Shown: positions 34,828 through 46,500 of the stretch, one piece after another
Layout of the letters: every line of letters begins with the position of its first letter
Numbering within the stretch: the stretch's first letter is position 1
Assembly: GCA_022579005.1 (NCBI GenBank)
Contig: MU401563.1
Location: forward strand, 73,473 to 125,418
Direction of reading: 5' to 3'
Source: Poronia punctata
Taxonomy: Eukaryota > Ascomycota > Sordariomycetes > Xylariales > Xylariaceae
Length of the DNA stretch: 51,946 bases
Notes under the pieces: generated by a model
Database searches by the model: none
What the model was told of the DNA's origin: nothing
Seen by the model: the letters and a program-made list of their open reading frames with translations, nothing else
Translations under genes and position numbers: made by a program

Positions 34828-37765
34828 AACGAAGGAGACATTTAGGAAAATCAACTTGGAGCGCTTCCTGTTGGGATATGAGTTGGGGACGGCGTTTGGT
34901 AATAACACGCGGTTTTGCTTAGGGATGCATCAATATTTGTTGTTTTGCGAGCGAATGTTCGGCCTAACCTACGTCTTTCCGAAAAGACCTAGAGTTAAAC
35001 CCCCACCAGTCAATGATGTTGTTATAGCGTTGGAAAGACACCGCGATGATAGCACCATAAGAGATTTCTAGAGAGTAGAGTTGGGAAAGTGATATGATGA
35101 CTTGAAGGAGATTTGTTGTGTATATCCATGTTCCCGAGCATGTCTTATTCCTGCTCCTAAAGGCGAGTAGAGCGTTTTATCACCATCACTCTATCTGTAC
35201 CGTACCTCTACGATACATCACGCGTAACTCACGTCATATGTCCGCACCTGTGTGCTTATTATCGTACCTCTGATCAAGAGAAATTGGACAAATTGATATT
35301 CTTAACTAAACTTATATACCTTCTCCTTCTTCTTCAGGTTGGCCAAGACTGGCATCTCTGGTCTGTCTCGGAGACGGTGCGTTAACCGATCGGTCATCGT
35401 ACTTTTATCCGACAAAATAAGATGGAAGAAAAGGCAGCATACATTATAGCTTGGGAAGTCGAAATAGTTTGTTAAATGGTTGTTCGCAAGGGGCTAACCT
35501 AGGAATATCACTGTTTACTACTTAGGTATGTTACGTACCTACCTAGGTTAGGTTAGGTAGCTAGTAAAAGGGGTGTCTTTGAAGAGGAAAGGGGTCTTAT
35601 GTTTGGTGTATACTTTACCTCAAGTTCTAACCTAGGGATCTTGCGGCTTGCCCCTTTTTGCTAGACTACCGGTAGCTTGGTTTATACAACGCGAGGGGTT
35701 AATTTGCTGCAATACATTTCTTTGTCTTGTGGACTTGGAGAAGGACACACTTAGGTGAGTCGACTGGATTAAGGTTACATGCTTTGAGATTTGGGTATGT
35801 ATAAGTATGCATGACCTGACCTGACCTATAGAAGTATTGCTCTTTATCAGCAGTCACCGGTAAAGCAAAACTACTTGTAGGAACTTTCTATGGATGATGC
35901 GCGAATCTGGGCTTGGTATGAATCCAAAATTCTGGTTCTGGTGCCGGGGGGAGGGGTGTATGTTTGCCCCCCCCATGGGAAAGAGATGAGGTTTTTTACA
36001 GGGGGGAAAGACGAATGCCTATCTTGGTCCTTTTGATGATTGCCGAATTAGGTAGAAAAACTGAGGACAAAACTTAGATATGTTCCCGGATTTCTTATTC
36101 CGTGTGAAAAAAAGGGATAGGAAGAGTAACTAAACCGATCGCCACAACTTAGAAATCAGGCACATAATAACATGCTAGAGAGGCTAGCCCAGGCAATAAA
36201 AGATAAGAAATCATTTAATGTTATCCCTCAAGTATACGAAAACATTTAAACATACTCTATACTCCATCTATCCTGTCCTCTAACCTTACAACCCCTACCT
36301 ATACATAAGCATTAACATCCCCCCCCCTCCCCCCCCCTCTCCCTATTGACAAGCCCAAAGCCATCAATAACCTCCTCCAACCGGCCTTCAATCCCTAGCC
36401 ATCCCCCTTGCAATGCCACATATAATTTAAAAATATCCTTATTTACCCCTTTGGTAGGGAAGGTACGGATCTGGCTATAATAGAGGGCCCTTTACAGTCA
36501 GGGCAATGTATCCCTCCATTACTTCAACATACCATAATACACCTATCAACCTACAACACCTTGCCTAAAACCACGCCCAAAACCACGCGGTAACATGATA
36601 GCTACAAGTTGATCCGCTAACGTAATTCAGGTAACTAGTTTCGGTTTACAGGGTTAGTAGGGTTAGAAGGATCTCACCCAGTACGGCCTTTTGCATGTTA
36701 AGACTAACATGGAACTTGTACTGGTATATAGTTTAGTTTGCTCACTTCTATGTATGTAGATAAGAACCGTGAGGAGCTTGTCCTGTCATTGTATTAGGTA
36801 GATCATATCAAATTCTGTACACATGAGCTTGACGGATTTCCGTCATCTCTTATATGCATTAATTATACCTACTTTCCCTCCTGATGTTTAGATGTTTGTG
36901 TAGTTGTTAGTAAGATCCATAGATCATGACGAGTCTTCAACCCCCTCTCGCATAAAAGTAAACCTTCCCTCTCGGGTATCTCAGTCGTCTCTTTTAAGAT
37001 CAAAGTTCATTCATCCATACTAGCATGAAAGCTGCAAGTGAATAAATAACAAAGGCCGCCTATGGTTTCTGTTGCACGTAAATACAGAAATCAAGCCATT
37101 ACATACCTGTAATCATCCAACCTCCACCTATCAAACGCTGGGTAAAGCTCTGCGCCACTATTTGTATTCGATTCTTTATTTACGCTTGGGAATGGGTGCA
37201 AATTAGTCTAGGCTAAGACTAGAATGTACTGAGTAGTTAAAACGACGTTTTTAGCATGCGAATTTTTATATTTTTCGTTTGGGGGTGGTTAGAGAATTGA
37301 TTTATGTATGTGTAAATGTGCGGTCCTTGCATTTAATCATCTTTTACGCTGGTAACTTATAAGGCCCGAAGCACTAGATGTAGTGAAACTTCGGGGTCGG
37401 GAGGTCCCGTCAGCTACCGGGCTTCCCCCTATTGTGGGAAATACATCTGGATGTTTACTACACGTGTGGCCTAGATCAGCTCTAGATCCGTCTAACCTAC
37501 CTAGTCCAGGTGTGGAAAGTCGCCAAAAAAAGATCCCGTGCAAGTGTAGCCAACAGCAACAATAACAATCAATGTTACGGATCAGTAGACTCCTAGTTGT
37601 CGGGAAGAGGATGTTTTACAAGACGTGAACGTAATAGAATATGTAACAATACTGCGATATGCCTTCAGCAGTAACTTAGTTGATACACACAAGGGACTCC
37701 AAAGTAGAGGCGAAGATGAGTGCCATACTTCGTGTACAATGAGTAATTTCGATGTCTGAAATTCT
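34828..37765. other. Gene-poor intergenic region, 2.9 kb
   Basis: No convincing gene. It contains CCTAGGTAGGT-type words near 35535-35560, poly-C/CT runs near 36319-36345, a poly-G/C patch near 35944-35974 and a perfect-looking stem-loop at 37365-37395. A 71-codon open frame just after the RS protein (34856-35071) is probably 3' UTR. Confidence 0.5.
37365..37395. repeat. Inverted repeat (stem-loop)
   Basis: CCCGAAG and CACTA on the left pair with TAGTG and CTTCGGG on the right, with a 4-nt loop and a small AAA bulge. Function unknown; no adjacent gene end explains it as a terminator in a eukaryote. Confidence 0.5.
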
Positions 37766-39137
37766 CTACCTCCGCGGATGATTCCCCAATTCAATATCCG
37801 CCCCCGCCTCCACCAGGATCCGGACTATTGCCTCGTGGCCATTCGCGACGGCGAGGTGAAGGGCGGTATTTCCTTCGTTATCGCGGACATCCAAATCCAC
37901 ACTGTAACTGACTATACACTTGACAATTTCAACGTAACCCCCGTCCGCCGCCAGGTGTAACATTGTCTGGCCCGTATCGTCTGTTGCGTTGAGATTCTTG
38001 CACCTCTCGATTAGAATCCGGACGATCTGTAGTTGGCCTAGCATGACGGCTTGGAAGAGTGGTGTAAGGCCTCGATTCTTGTTCTTTGAGTCCGCGCTTT
38101 GTCTTATATGGCTATCTGAGTGGACGGGTGGTTGGTCCCAAAGATGACCCTTCGCAGCCGAGCGTGGTATGACCGATGGTCGGATCTTCGTCCTGCCTCT
38201 TTCCACATCTGCGTTGGAGTATGGGCTTGGTTGTATCTGAGCCAACCGATTACTACCACGTGTCGTAACGTCTTCGGTGTAGGACGGGGGGCCAAGTCCT
38301 CGGCGTTTAGGACCTCCCTGTGATAAAACGTAGCCGAGGTCGTTTGTATCCTCCGCAATACCGGAGCAGGAGGTATAACATCTATCATCAAGTCGTTGTC
38401 GTTTTCCTTGTTCCAACGGGATGTCGATGGGTAGAGAATAATCCAATTGCTGGGACTCGGCGGGAGTTGAGAGGTAAGATGACAAGCTAGGAAGGGACAG
38501 CGCCGGATCCGTTGGAGCATTGTGGTGGAAGTCCCATATTTCGTCCATGGGCGCGCATTTCCAAGGCTGCATCAGATTTGAACTTAAACTAGAGTGGTAG
38601 GGCGTAGTGAACAGGAACGACGACTCCGGGCTGGCTCCATTGTCGTCCTGTTGGTACACAGAGGTACCGCTACCTAACAAAGTCCCGTGTGGGGATGGGC
38701 ATGATTGGGGCGGCGAGAGTGGGAGTAAATGGAAGCCCGGGTTACTCGTTTCGCGGACGGGATCGGGCTTATTGTATGTGCTCTTGTACAGCTTCCCTTT
38801 TCTCCGCGCCCAGGATTCTTTGCTGCAAGTGGACTCGGCGTCTTCTCTGACGTCACTTTGATCATGGTAAGCTCTCATGTTATCTAATGGGAGGAATACA
38901 AGATAAGGCCCAAAGAAGGGTACTCACTTGTTTCTACCCTTTTCACACTCCTCACCCACACCATCGGACTGGGTTGGAGCATATTGACGAATGCGGCGTC
39001 CTTTGCATGATTGTCAGCGTTTCCGAGGGCCGATACGTACGAGGACAGTACTCACTATACTTGCGCTGGGCCTCTCTTTTCCTCGCCCGCTTCCGCTCGA
39101 GGCTCGAGGACCTTATGAAAATTGTAGCGCCGAACAT
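37766..39137 (-). CDS. bZIP-type DNA-binding protein with C-terminal ankyrin repeats
   Basis: The main exon (37766 to about 38873-38883) ends in three ankyrin repeats, at GLTPLFQAVMLGQLQIV, GQTMLHLAADGGYVEIV and GNTALHLAVANGHEAIV. Between the basic region and the repeats lies a low-complexity Pro/Ser-rich linker. Upstream exons 39056-39137 and 39000 to about 38928 read ERKRARKREAQRKY, then RRRIRQ after splicing, a basic region like that of fungal bZIP proteins; no strong leucine zipper follows. The join to the main exon is uncertain. A GTGAGT donor at 38927 needs a GAG acceptor, while a GTAGAA donor nearby fits the better TAG acceptor at 38884. The start at 39137 is also a guess. Probably a nuclear regulator; bZIP-ankyrin fusions are known in filamentous fungi. 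Confidence 0.7.
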
Positions 39138-39897
39138 GAAATCGCCCGTTACCTGAAGACAGACGGGATGTAAAACACGACGGTGTCAGTTATGTATCCA
39201 AGAGTAGTTATCCCATGGGCCGTGTACGAGTACATGACGACAACAACTGCGGAGACGGTACAAATAACAGAGGCTATAAACAACCTTGCAAACTTCGTTA
39301 TCGGAATTGCTCTTTCTACAGATCCATGCCTTGACATGTACGAGATCTGTCATTGAGACGGCTACCTATCAGCGTCATGATATGGACGCAAACAATGGAT
39401 CTATCGCTGGCTGTGGCGGTTTGAGAAGCAGCTGTCCAACGCAACAGACTAACTTCCAAGTTCTATCTACTCGTACCTAGACGTATGTAGGTAGGTAGGT
39501 ATATAAATGGACCTCGGGACCTCTATTGTCTATCGATTGCAGTCGACACGCTTCTTTCGACTACCATCAACGGAATCTGTGAACTTTTGGCAGGAGTGGA
39601 TCAATATATATTTACTCTTGAGCTGTGGAATGTATGATTTAACTACATTTAGTATGGCCAAAGTTATGTGAAGAGCTGAGACTGCAAGGTACCAAAGATC
39701 GTCGAAGGTGGAGAACCTACCTTCTACCCGGAAAACAGTCGTCACTCCTTCCTACCATTCTTTTAAGCACCTGCATTGACTTCTTGGCAAATGCTCCGTA
39801 CAAAGCTTAAGCCATATACAAGTAGATACTAAAAGTAAGCTATTGGACAAGAGGTACCGTACAGCTTCACAACCGTTCTAGCCCTACACTTAAATTA
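39138..39897. other. Intergenic region
   Basis: No supported gene. A short frame on the minus strand (39149-39337) has hydrophobic stretches but no family match that I recognise. TAGGTAGGTAGGTA occurs near 39487-39500. Confidence 0.4.
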
Positions 39898-40017
39898 CTG
39901 CGTAATAGGCCCACAGGTCGTGACGGTGGATTCATAACCAATAAATGGCTGATCTTGCTCTATTAAGGCTTGACCGCCAGATGAGTTCAGCTCCCTCCAC
40001 ACCTGCAACTCTGATAC

Positions 40018-40090
40018 CACCACAGATTCTCGGCTCACACGTTTAAATAGCCAGCTTAACAGTCTAAACCCTATTAGGAAAGGCTTGCGC
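40018..40090 (+). repeat. Left terminal inverted repeat of the MITE
   Basis: 73 bp, pairing with 40495-40567. Contains TTTAAATAGCCAGCTTAACA, identical in the reverse complement of the right arm. Confidence 0.9.
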
Positions 40091-40494
40091 ACTTTCTGGC
40101 GTTTTAACTAATCAGGTCGTTTATAGAGTAGCATACCTTTAAAACTAGCTTAGAAATATAGTTAATGCCTCCTACCTATACATTTAACTACTTATAATCT
40201 GCTACAATGTTAACTTGCTTACAAGTTAACAACGTAGAAAAAAAAAAAGAAAAAAAAAACAAAAAAGGAAAAAACGGGCGCTGCTTTAAAATAAAGCTTT
40301 AGCTACTGCTGCAATTGTTAAAGCTACGCTATACCCCTTATTACTTATTTAGTTAATTGCTGCTAGCGTTAAGCAATAAGGTTAGTTATATAGGTAATTA
40401 ACTATATGTTTAAGCAGACCTACGGCCAGAGCTAGGGGTATGTCCCCGCGTTTTAAAAGAATAGGCTTTCTAATTGGCCCTAAACGCAAAAACA

Positions 40495-40567
40495 GCGCAA
40501 GCCTTTCCCAATAAGGTTTAGACTGTTAAGCTGGCTATTTAAAAGTGTGAGCCGAGAATGTGTGGTG
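40495..40567 (-). repeat. Right terminal inverted repeat of the MITE
   Basis: 73 bp, reverse complement of the left arm with few mismatches. It is followed directly by the second CTCTGATAC copy. Confidence 0.9.
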
Positions 40568-41300
40568 CTCTGATACCCTCTGGCCTAGTTAGAGAGCTCA
40601 GACGCCAAAAGCACGGCACAAAGCTCAGTACTCGATACCTACGCCCTTACGGGATTAAGAAGCCCGCCCGGGACCCGACCAAATATCCGGAAACAACCGA
40701 GACCTGAGCAGTGCAGGCTTTTACGATGGCAGCGAACTTCCCACCTGCGTGATTATAGAGCTTTTCTGCGACATCTTCTTGCCCTTCCTCAAACAGGTCA
40801 TACTTTCGGTCAGACCAAGATATTTGGCCCAAATGCCGCGGTCCCGGAGGATGGCACATAATAGCTTGGCGCTGAGCTTATCGCACATGCTCACGACGGC
40901 TTCGAGACAGTAGTTCGGAATCTCCCCGAGTATCTGTGCGGCGGTTAGGAGGGTTCTAATCCGCTGACAATCCTGTTGTATCTCTTCCGTGACGGTTACC
41001 CTCACACCGCTAGCTATTTGTTGTGCCGCCGCTCTTGGTGTCCAGACTCCTCCGAGCTGAGCAAACCGCCACGAGCTTATTCCTCTACAACACAGGTCTA
41101 GCATGTGGTTAATAATCTCTTTTGCGAAAGTTGGTTTTGAAACTTAGAGCTGTCTATTTACGTTATGGTCTTTTCGACGACGCCCAGTGAGTATTTCCCG
41201 GGACTGCTACCGCCAAACTTTTGGATATTGTACGCCGCGGCATTGAGAATCGTCCGCCCTTGTGGTATCCTCTTGGTCATACCATTTTTACATGCAGTAT

Positions 41301-42103
41301 GCCGTGTTTGTTGGATTGGGCGAGAAAACGTTGGTAGACGGACACAACGGAGAGATTGAAGGCTTAATGAGTAAGGTAAGTACATACTTATGTATATGGC
41401 CCTCGATTGCTAAGGTACCTAATTACCTTAGGTAGTGACTTTAATCGCGACCTACGTCATGTATTTAGTTGAAGTCACACTTGCCAAACAGAAAACGAAA
41501 GCTTTTATGTATAAGGCAAGCGCGGCCGGTACCGTAAAACCGGTGTGGCCAATCAGACGTTGATGAGTTCATGACTTCTTATTTAGGTTCACCAAATTAC
41601 AAAAGCTTCGGCTACTAAATAGGAGCTTTCTACCTTGCATAAGGTAGGAACGGATACCTAAAGTACATTAGATACATACCTTCTCTTGCACCCTTGATTG
41701 CAGAGCATGTTAGCCACGCAACATTACACAAACTACAACAACATAAGCTTCCACCACCTCTTTTACATGCGGTTTAATTTATCTCTATATTCCCAGAGCT
41801 GTGCCTTCTAAACACGAGAATATAGGCATAAAGTTGACATCTGTCTCGCGAAGAACAGGCTGTCTAGAAATAGAGGACAGTCTAACCTAGAATCCATCGT
41901 CGCTCGCTCATCTATGGTTCCAATTCCATGACTCTGCTTAGCGGTTATCGCAAGGGAATCGTATATGACTGGGTAGGTAAGTACTTAGCTTCTAGCTGAA
42001 TTTCTATACATTCCCATGCCATCTTGTCTGGAACATGCACTACAGTCACAAAACAACTACATGGCATGCATGATGAAAAGTCGTGCTCTATTACTAAGAG
42101 TAA
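41301..42103. other. Intergenic region
   Basis: No gene supported between the aspartate kinase remnant and the aldolase stop codon. AAGGTACCTAATTACCTTAGGTA near 41413-41436 is a short palindromic stretch of a type scattered through this genome. Confidence 0.4.
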
Positions 42104-43136
42104 TCAAGTGTTTCCGTTCACCTTCGTATGCCCATTTCCATTGCAATGGTGCCCTTTCTTAACCCGTTGAACAATTTGTTCCCCATTTGCTATACTTTGG
42201 GTGCCTGAATGAGAAATGGCTTGACCGTCGGAATGTATTATCAGCGCCCTCCAGCCGAGACGAACCCGCCGCTGAAGAATCTCATCCGTCATGGCCATGC
42301 CGATAATGGGGAGGTTATTTGCGTCGGCGGCCCTTTGAATCTCGGCCAAAGCTGCTACAAATTCAGGCTCGTCGCCGTCAACGGCGCCGATCGTATATCC
42401 CATCGAACAGCGCAAGTCCATTGTTCCAACCATTAACGCGTCCACTACAACGAGTCAGTAAGCAACGGCACGAAAAGAGTGAAAAAGAGGGCGTGTTTAC
42501 CTCCGGGGACGGCAGCTATCTCGTGTACATTCTTCAGTCCCTCCAGATCTTCAATCTGGCAAACCACAGCTGCGTGGTCGTTCCAGACATCGAAGACAGT
42601 GACTCCCGGGGGCGTGCGCAGTTGGCGACCAAGAAGGTTCAGCGGCCCATGGCTCCTATGACCGTGTGGGGGAAAGCGACACATGCGCACAAGCTCCCTC
42701 GCTTGGTCGGCCGTTTGGATGTGCGGCACTACAAGTCCGCCCGCGCCGGCGTTCAGTGCGAAGGGAATGAGATCGAGGGAGTTGGGCGCGACCCGCACGA
42801 AAGGCACCATGCTACCTCCCGAGTATATATGTAGTGTCCTGACCATGCCGGACAGTAGCGTCGCGTCCAGCGGCGTGTGTTCCTGGTGGGGGCGGTTAGA
42901 ATGCAATGTTGGAAAGGAGCGATGCCGGGCTGGCTCTGCCAACTCACAGCGTCTATGAAGCAGAAGTGGTGGGGCAACGTGGCTACTATTTTGGCTGCCT
43001 CCTCGCTCGGGATACGACAGGCCGTGCCCCAGAGCAGCTCGCCCGTACGGAGCATGGCCCTGAAGTTGGTCGGCTGGGCCAAATCCATGGCATTGTAATC
43101 TCTTGTGTCTAACATGTTTTCTTGTTCGAATCCCAA
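42104..43136 (-). CDS. HpcH/HpaI-type aldolase (phosphoenolpyruvate/pyruvate domain protein)
   Basis: Exons 42948-43136, 42501-42882 and 42104-42444 join to 303 residues. Key blocks are GTACRIPSEEAAKIVATLPH, FIDAEHTPLDA, the active-site-region MVPFVRV, NAGAGGLVVPHIQ, the metal-binding Glu in VCQIEDLEG and the Asp in VGTMDLRCSMG, then IIGMAMTD and GWRALIIHSDG. This class II aldolase fold cleaves or forms hydroxy-oxo acids with pyruvate using a divalent metal. The exact substrate is not predictable. The start could also be the internal MDLAQPTNFRAML, which fits related proteins better; the first 16 residues are then 5' leader. Both introns are GT-AG. It lies 327 bp from a large RIP block. Confidence 0.9.
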
Positions 43137-43463
43137 GTCGCTAATATGTTGCTCTTCTGTAAAGTCCCATATGACGATGAGGTTGGTGTATCTACAAAGA
43201 TTCCGACTGACATGGCCGAGGTTGCTTCAAGTATTATTATATCTTTCGAATCCATCAGATAGATAAATGGTTATGAGGTCATTAGATCCAATCCGAGCGC
43301 AAATACGGTGAGGGCGTGGAACTTGCCTACAATGCATGAATAGACATATGCATGGTAGAAACCCACATCTTCGGTACAATAGTTCAGACTAACTGCGCGG
43401 TAGACGGCTATGTGGGTACCCACTCGGACAACTCCGGTCAAGTGTCCGGCGATCCGTGATTCC

Positions 43464-43560
43464 TAGCTTAGTTTATAGGCTTGCAGGGCCCTACTTACAA
43501 CCTTACTTTTTATATTATACTTTTTGTACATATTTTATAGCGCTAGCAGGTTAAAATTAA
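43464..43560. repeat. Direct repeat (left end of long copy)
   Basis: 97 bp, ungapped match to 49246-49342 at an offset of 5782 bp. The copy at the outer edge keeps GCAGGGCCC where the inner one reads ATAAAGCTT. Confidence 0.85.
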
Positions 43561-46500
43561 TTTAAAAGCAATATATTAACATAATAATGTTATATTATAT
43601 TTTAAATTATTATTTTTTTAGGTTTACTTACTTTTTTTAATAGCTTTATTATTTATTATAATAACTGCTGCAAAATTTATAAAAAATAAATAGCTTATAA
43701 AAAATTTATATAAAAATATTAACTTTACTTAGCAAATTAAAAGCTAACTAAGCTAAAAAGCTTAAACTAAGCTATTATAGCTTATAAATAATAACGTTTT
43801 TATAAGCAGTTTTTAGCTATTAGTTATTTTAAGCTTAGTTAAACTACTAACTTAGCTTAAAATATTTAATATATTAATAAAGTATATAATAGCTAACTTA
43901 GTTAAAGCTTTAGCTTAAGCAAATAAAAACTTAAAGCGCTATAAATAACTAGTTTATACTTGCTACTTTAAGCGCTTTAAACAACTTAAAGCTAAAAAAG
44001 CATAGTTAGCAATACTAACTTATATTTTAAGTATATTATAAGCTTAAAACTAATTTAGCTTTAATTAGTTATTTAATAAAATTTATAAATACTTTTTTAT
44101 TATTATTATAATTATAAAAAAGTTTTTTAATATTAATTTTAAGTATATTTAAAATATTTATTAAAATAAACTTAATATAGCTAACTTAATTAAGCTTTAA
44201 GTTAAAGTATATAATATACTTTTAATATTTTAACTATATGCTAACTAGTAAATAAGCATAGTTATAATAGTTGCTTTAATAATAAAACTTAAAGCTTATA
44301 ATATAAATATTAATATTTAAGCATATTGCTTTATAATTTATATAGCAATATATACTTGCTTTTTTATAAAGCACTTTAAAGTTATTTAAATAATAAATAA
44401 CTTTAGCTAACGCATTTTTAAGCTATTAATAATATATAAACTTTAAGCTATTATTATATTTATAATAATATAAATAAAGTTTATTAATATAAGCTTTTAT
44501 AATATAAATTTTTAAGCTAAATAAAATATTAGTTAAAAATAATAATTTTTTTTACTATATACGCTAAAATAGTTACTTTAATTAAGTACTACTTTTAATA
44601 GCTTATTATTAAGCTATAATACTTATATTTAATAAAATAAAAGTAAATATAACTTAGTAAAAATATGCTACTATTGTTTTTATATTTATAGCTACTATAA
44701 GTTTAGGTTATATAAAGCTTTTACTTGCTTTAAAAAAAATTAAAACAATATAGCTAAAAACTAACTATTTTCTAGCTAACTTTTAAGCATTAATAATTTA
44801 AAACTAAAGCTGCTTTTAATTTAAAAGCGCTTTTTTTAAAAAAACTAAAGCGTTATAAGCTAAATTAGCAAGCTATGCTTTATACTAGCTTAACTAGCAT
44901 ATAATATAACTTTTTTTTTTTTATATTTAACTTAAAAAGCTTTTTATTAATTAACTTTTTTTTACTTTTAAATATATATGTTTAAAAGCTTAGCTTTTTT
45001 TAGTACTTTAGCAACTTAAAACTAATAGTAAGCAAAATTTTACATTTTAAAGCCTTGCTTAGCTTAATATTATTTTTAAAACTAGTTTAATTAAAAAACT
45101 TTTATTTTATAAATAATAACTATATAATTATTAAATAGTAAATTATTATAAACCTAGCTTTTAAAAAAATTATAAAAGTTTTATTTTATATAAAGCTTTT
45201 AATTTTACTACTTAGCTTAGTTTTTAAGTTTAATAAAAGCTATTAGTATATATATTATCTTTTTTACTTTAATAAATAATTAGTTAATAATTATATTTTA
45301 GCTAAATATAGTATATTAAAGTATATTATAATTATAAATATTTTTAATTTAATTTAATAAGCTAGCTATAAAATATACTTTATTAAAAAGAATTTAAAAA
45401 ACACTTTTTAGCTTATACTAATTATATTATTATAATATTAGCTACTTACCTTTTAATAAAAAAAACATTTTTATACTAAAAACTGCTTACTTTTTAAGCT
45501 TTATTTAGCTTTTTTTTTATTTAACCTTTTTATAAAAAGCTTTTATTAAATATTATAAACTTTATTACTTTAGCTTAGTATTATATATTACTTTAATAAC
45601 TTCATTTTTATTATTTTAAAGTTAATAGCGTGCTATATGCTTAAAGTATATAATATATATTTTTTTTTTACTTAAGCTTTTAGCTTTTTTTTTAATAATA
45701 AAAAAAACGTTAAAAGTACTTATATTAAAATATTTAGCATTATAATTAATTTTATATTAATAATTATACTTTTATTAAATATAAAGCTTTAAAAAGTAAA
45801 CTACTTAATATTTTTTATTTTATTATAACTTTTAATTATAAAAAATAAGCTTAAATCTTTAATAAGCTACTTTTTTTTTGCTTATTAGTTATATTTATTA
45901 AAAAAGCTTTTTTAATTAACTTATAATAATTATTATAACTTTTTTAAAGCTATTAGCTATACGCTTTGCTTTTAATAATATAAGCAAACTTTAAATAGTA
46001 AAAAAACTTAATTAAAATATTTAATAAGTTTTTTATGCTTTTAATAAATAATTGCTTAATATTTTACTTATTTATTAATATTTTAAGCTATAGCTTAAAT
46101 AGCTTTTAGTACTAAGCTAGCTTAGTATAGTTAAACTAATATATAACTTTACTAATAAGTTTATAATAAGCATACTAGCATTATTAAAATAGCTTTAAAA
46201 TAGCTATATATATAAATATAGCTAAAATTAATATAATTATAATTATTTTTACTTTATAGTATATAATTTAATAATTAAGCACTATAATTATTTATATTAA
46301 TAATATAATAGCTTAAGCTAGCATTGCTAACGCTTTAATATAAAACTTGCTTTTTTTAGCTTTATTTTATAAAGTACTAATAATAGCAATAGTATTAAAT
46401 ATTTTATTATATATTTACTACGTTTTTTTAGCTAATAATAGCTTAACAAACGCTTTTTTATAGTTTAATACTTAAATATTAACTAACTTATATTTTATTT

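Larger units (their letters stand above)
40018..40567. mobile_element. Mutator-like MITE, 550 bp, in the aspartate kinase remnant
   Basis: Perfectly placed terminal inverted repeats of 73 bp (40018-40090 and 40495-40567) begin CACCACAGATTCTCGGCTCA on the left and, on the reverse strand, CACCACACATTCTCGGCTCA on the right, with few mismatches and no gaps. Flanking 9-bp direct repeats CTCTGATAC lie at 40009-40017 and 40568-40576. Long inverted repeats with a 9-bp duplication are the signature of Mutator-like elements. The ~400-bp core is AT-rich and has no coding capacity, so it needs a transposase from elsewhere. The mismatches are mostly transitions. Confidence 0.88.
39898..41300 (-). pseudogene. 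Aspartate kinase remnant, interrupted by a MITE
   Basis: Fragments in order on the minus strand match aspartate kinase, which phosphorylates aspartate at the head of the Thr/Met pathway. They are: IQKFGGSSPGKYSLGVVEKT (about 41160-41225; the family has VQKFGGTSVGK), EEIQQDCQRIRTLLTAAQILGE, then CDKLSAKLLCAILRDRG, then a frame change near 40800 into EKLYNHAGGKFAAIVKACTA and a GGLLNP-like segment with two in-frame stops near 40590-40640. After the MITE comes SELQVWRELN, matching the family's ELQVWKEVDG. The segment after the N-terminal motif is shortened and no C-terminal catalytic part or ACT domains follow. It is therefore broken by deletion, frameshift, stops and an insertion. A real, intact aspartate kinase gene must lie elsewhere. 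Confidence 0.75.

Noticed and set aside
34856..35071. 71-codon frame after the RS protein
   Set aside because: No family features, and the RS protein already ends with its expected FGRLKGT tail; most likely 3' UTR.
42319..42834. 171-codon plus-strand frame
   Set aside because: Antisense shadow of the aldolase exons, which have a recognisable protein on the minus strand.
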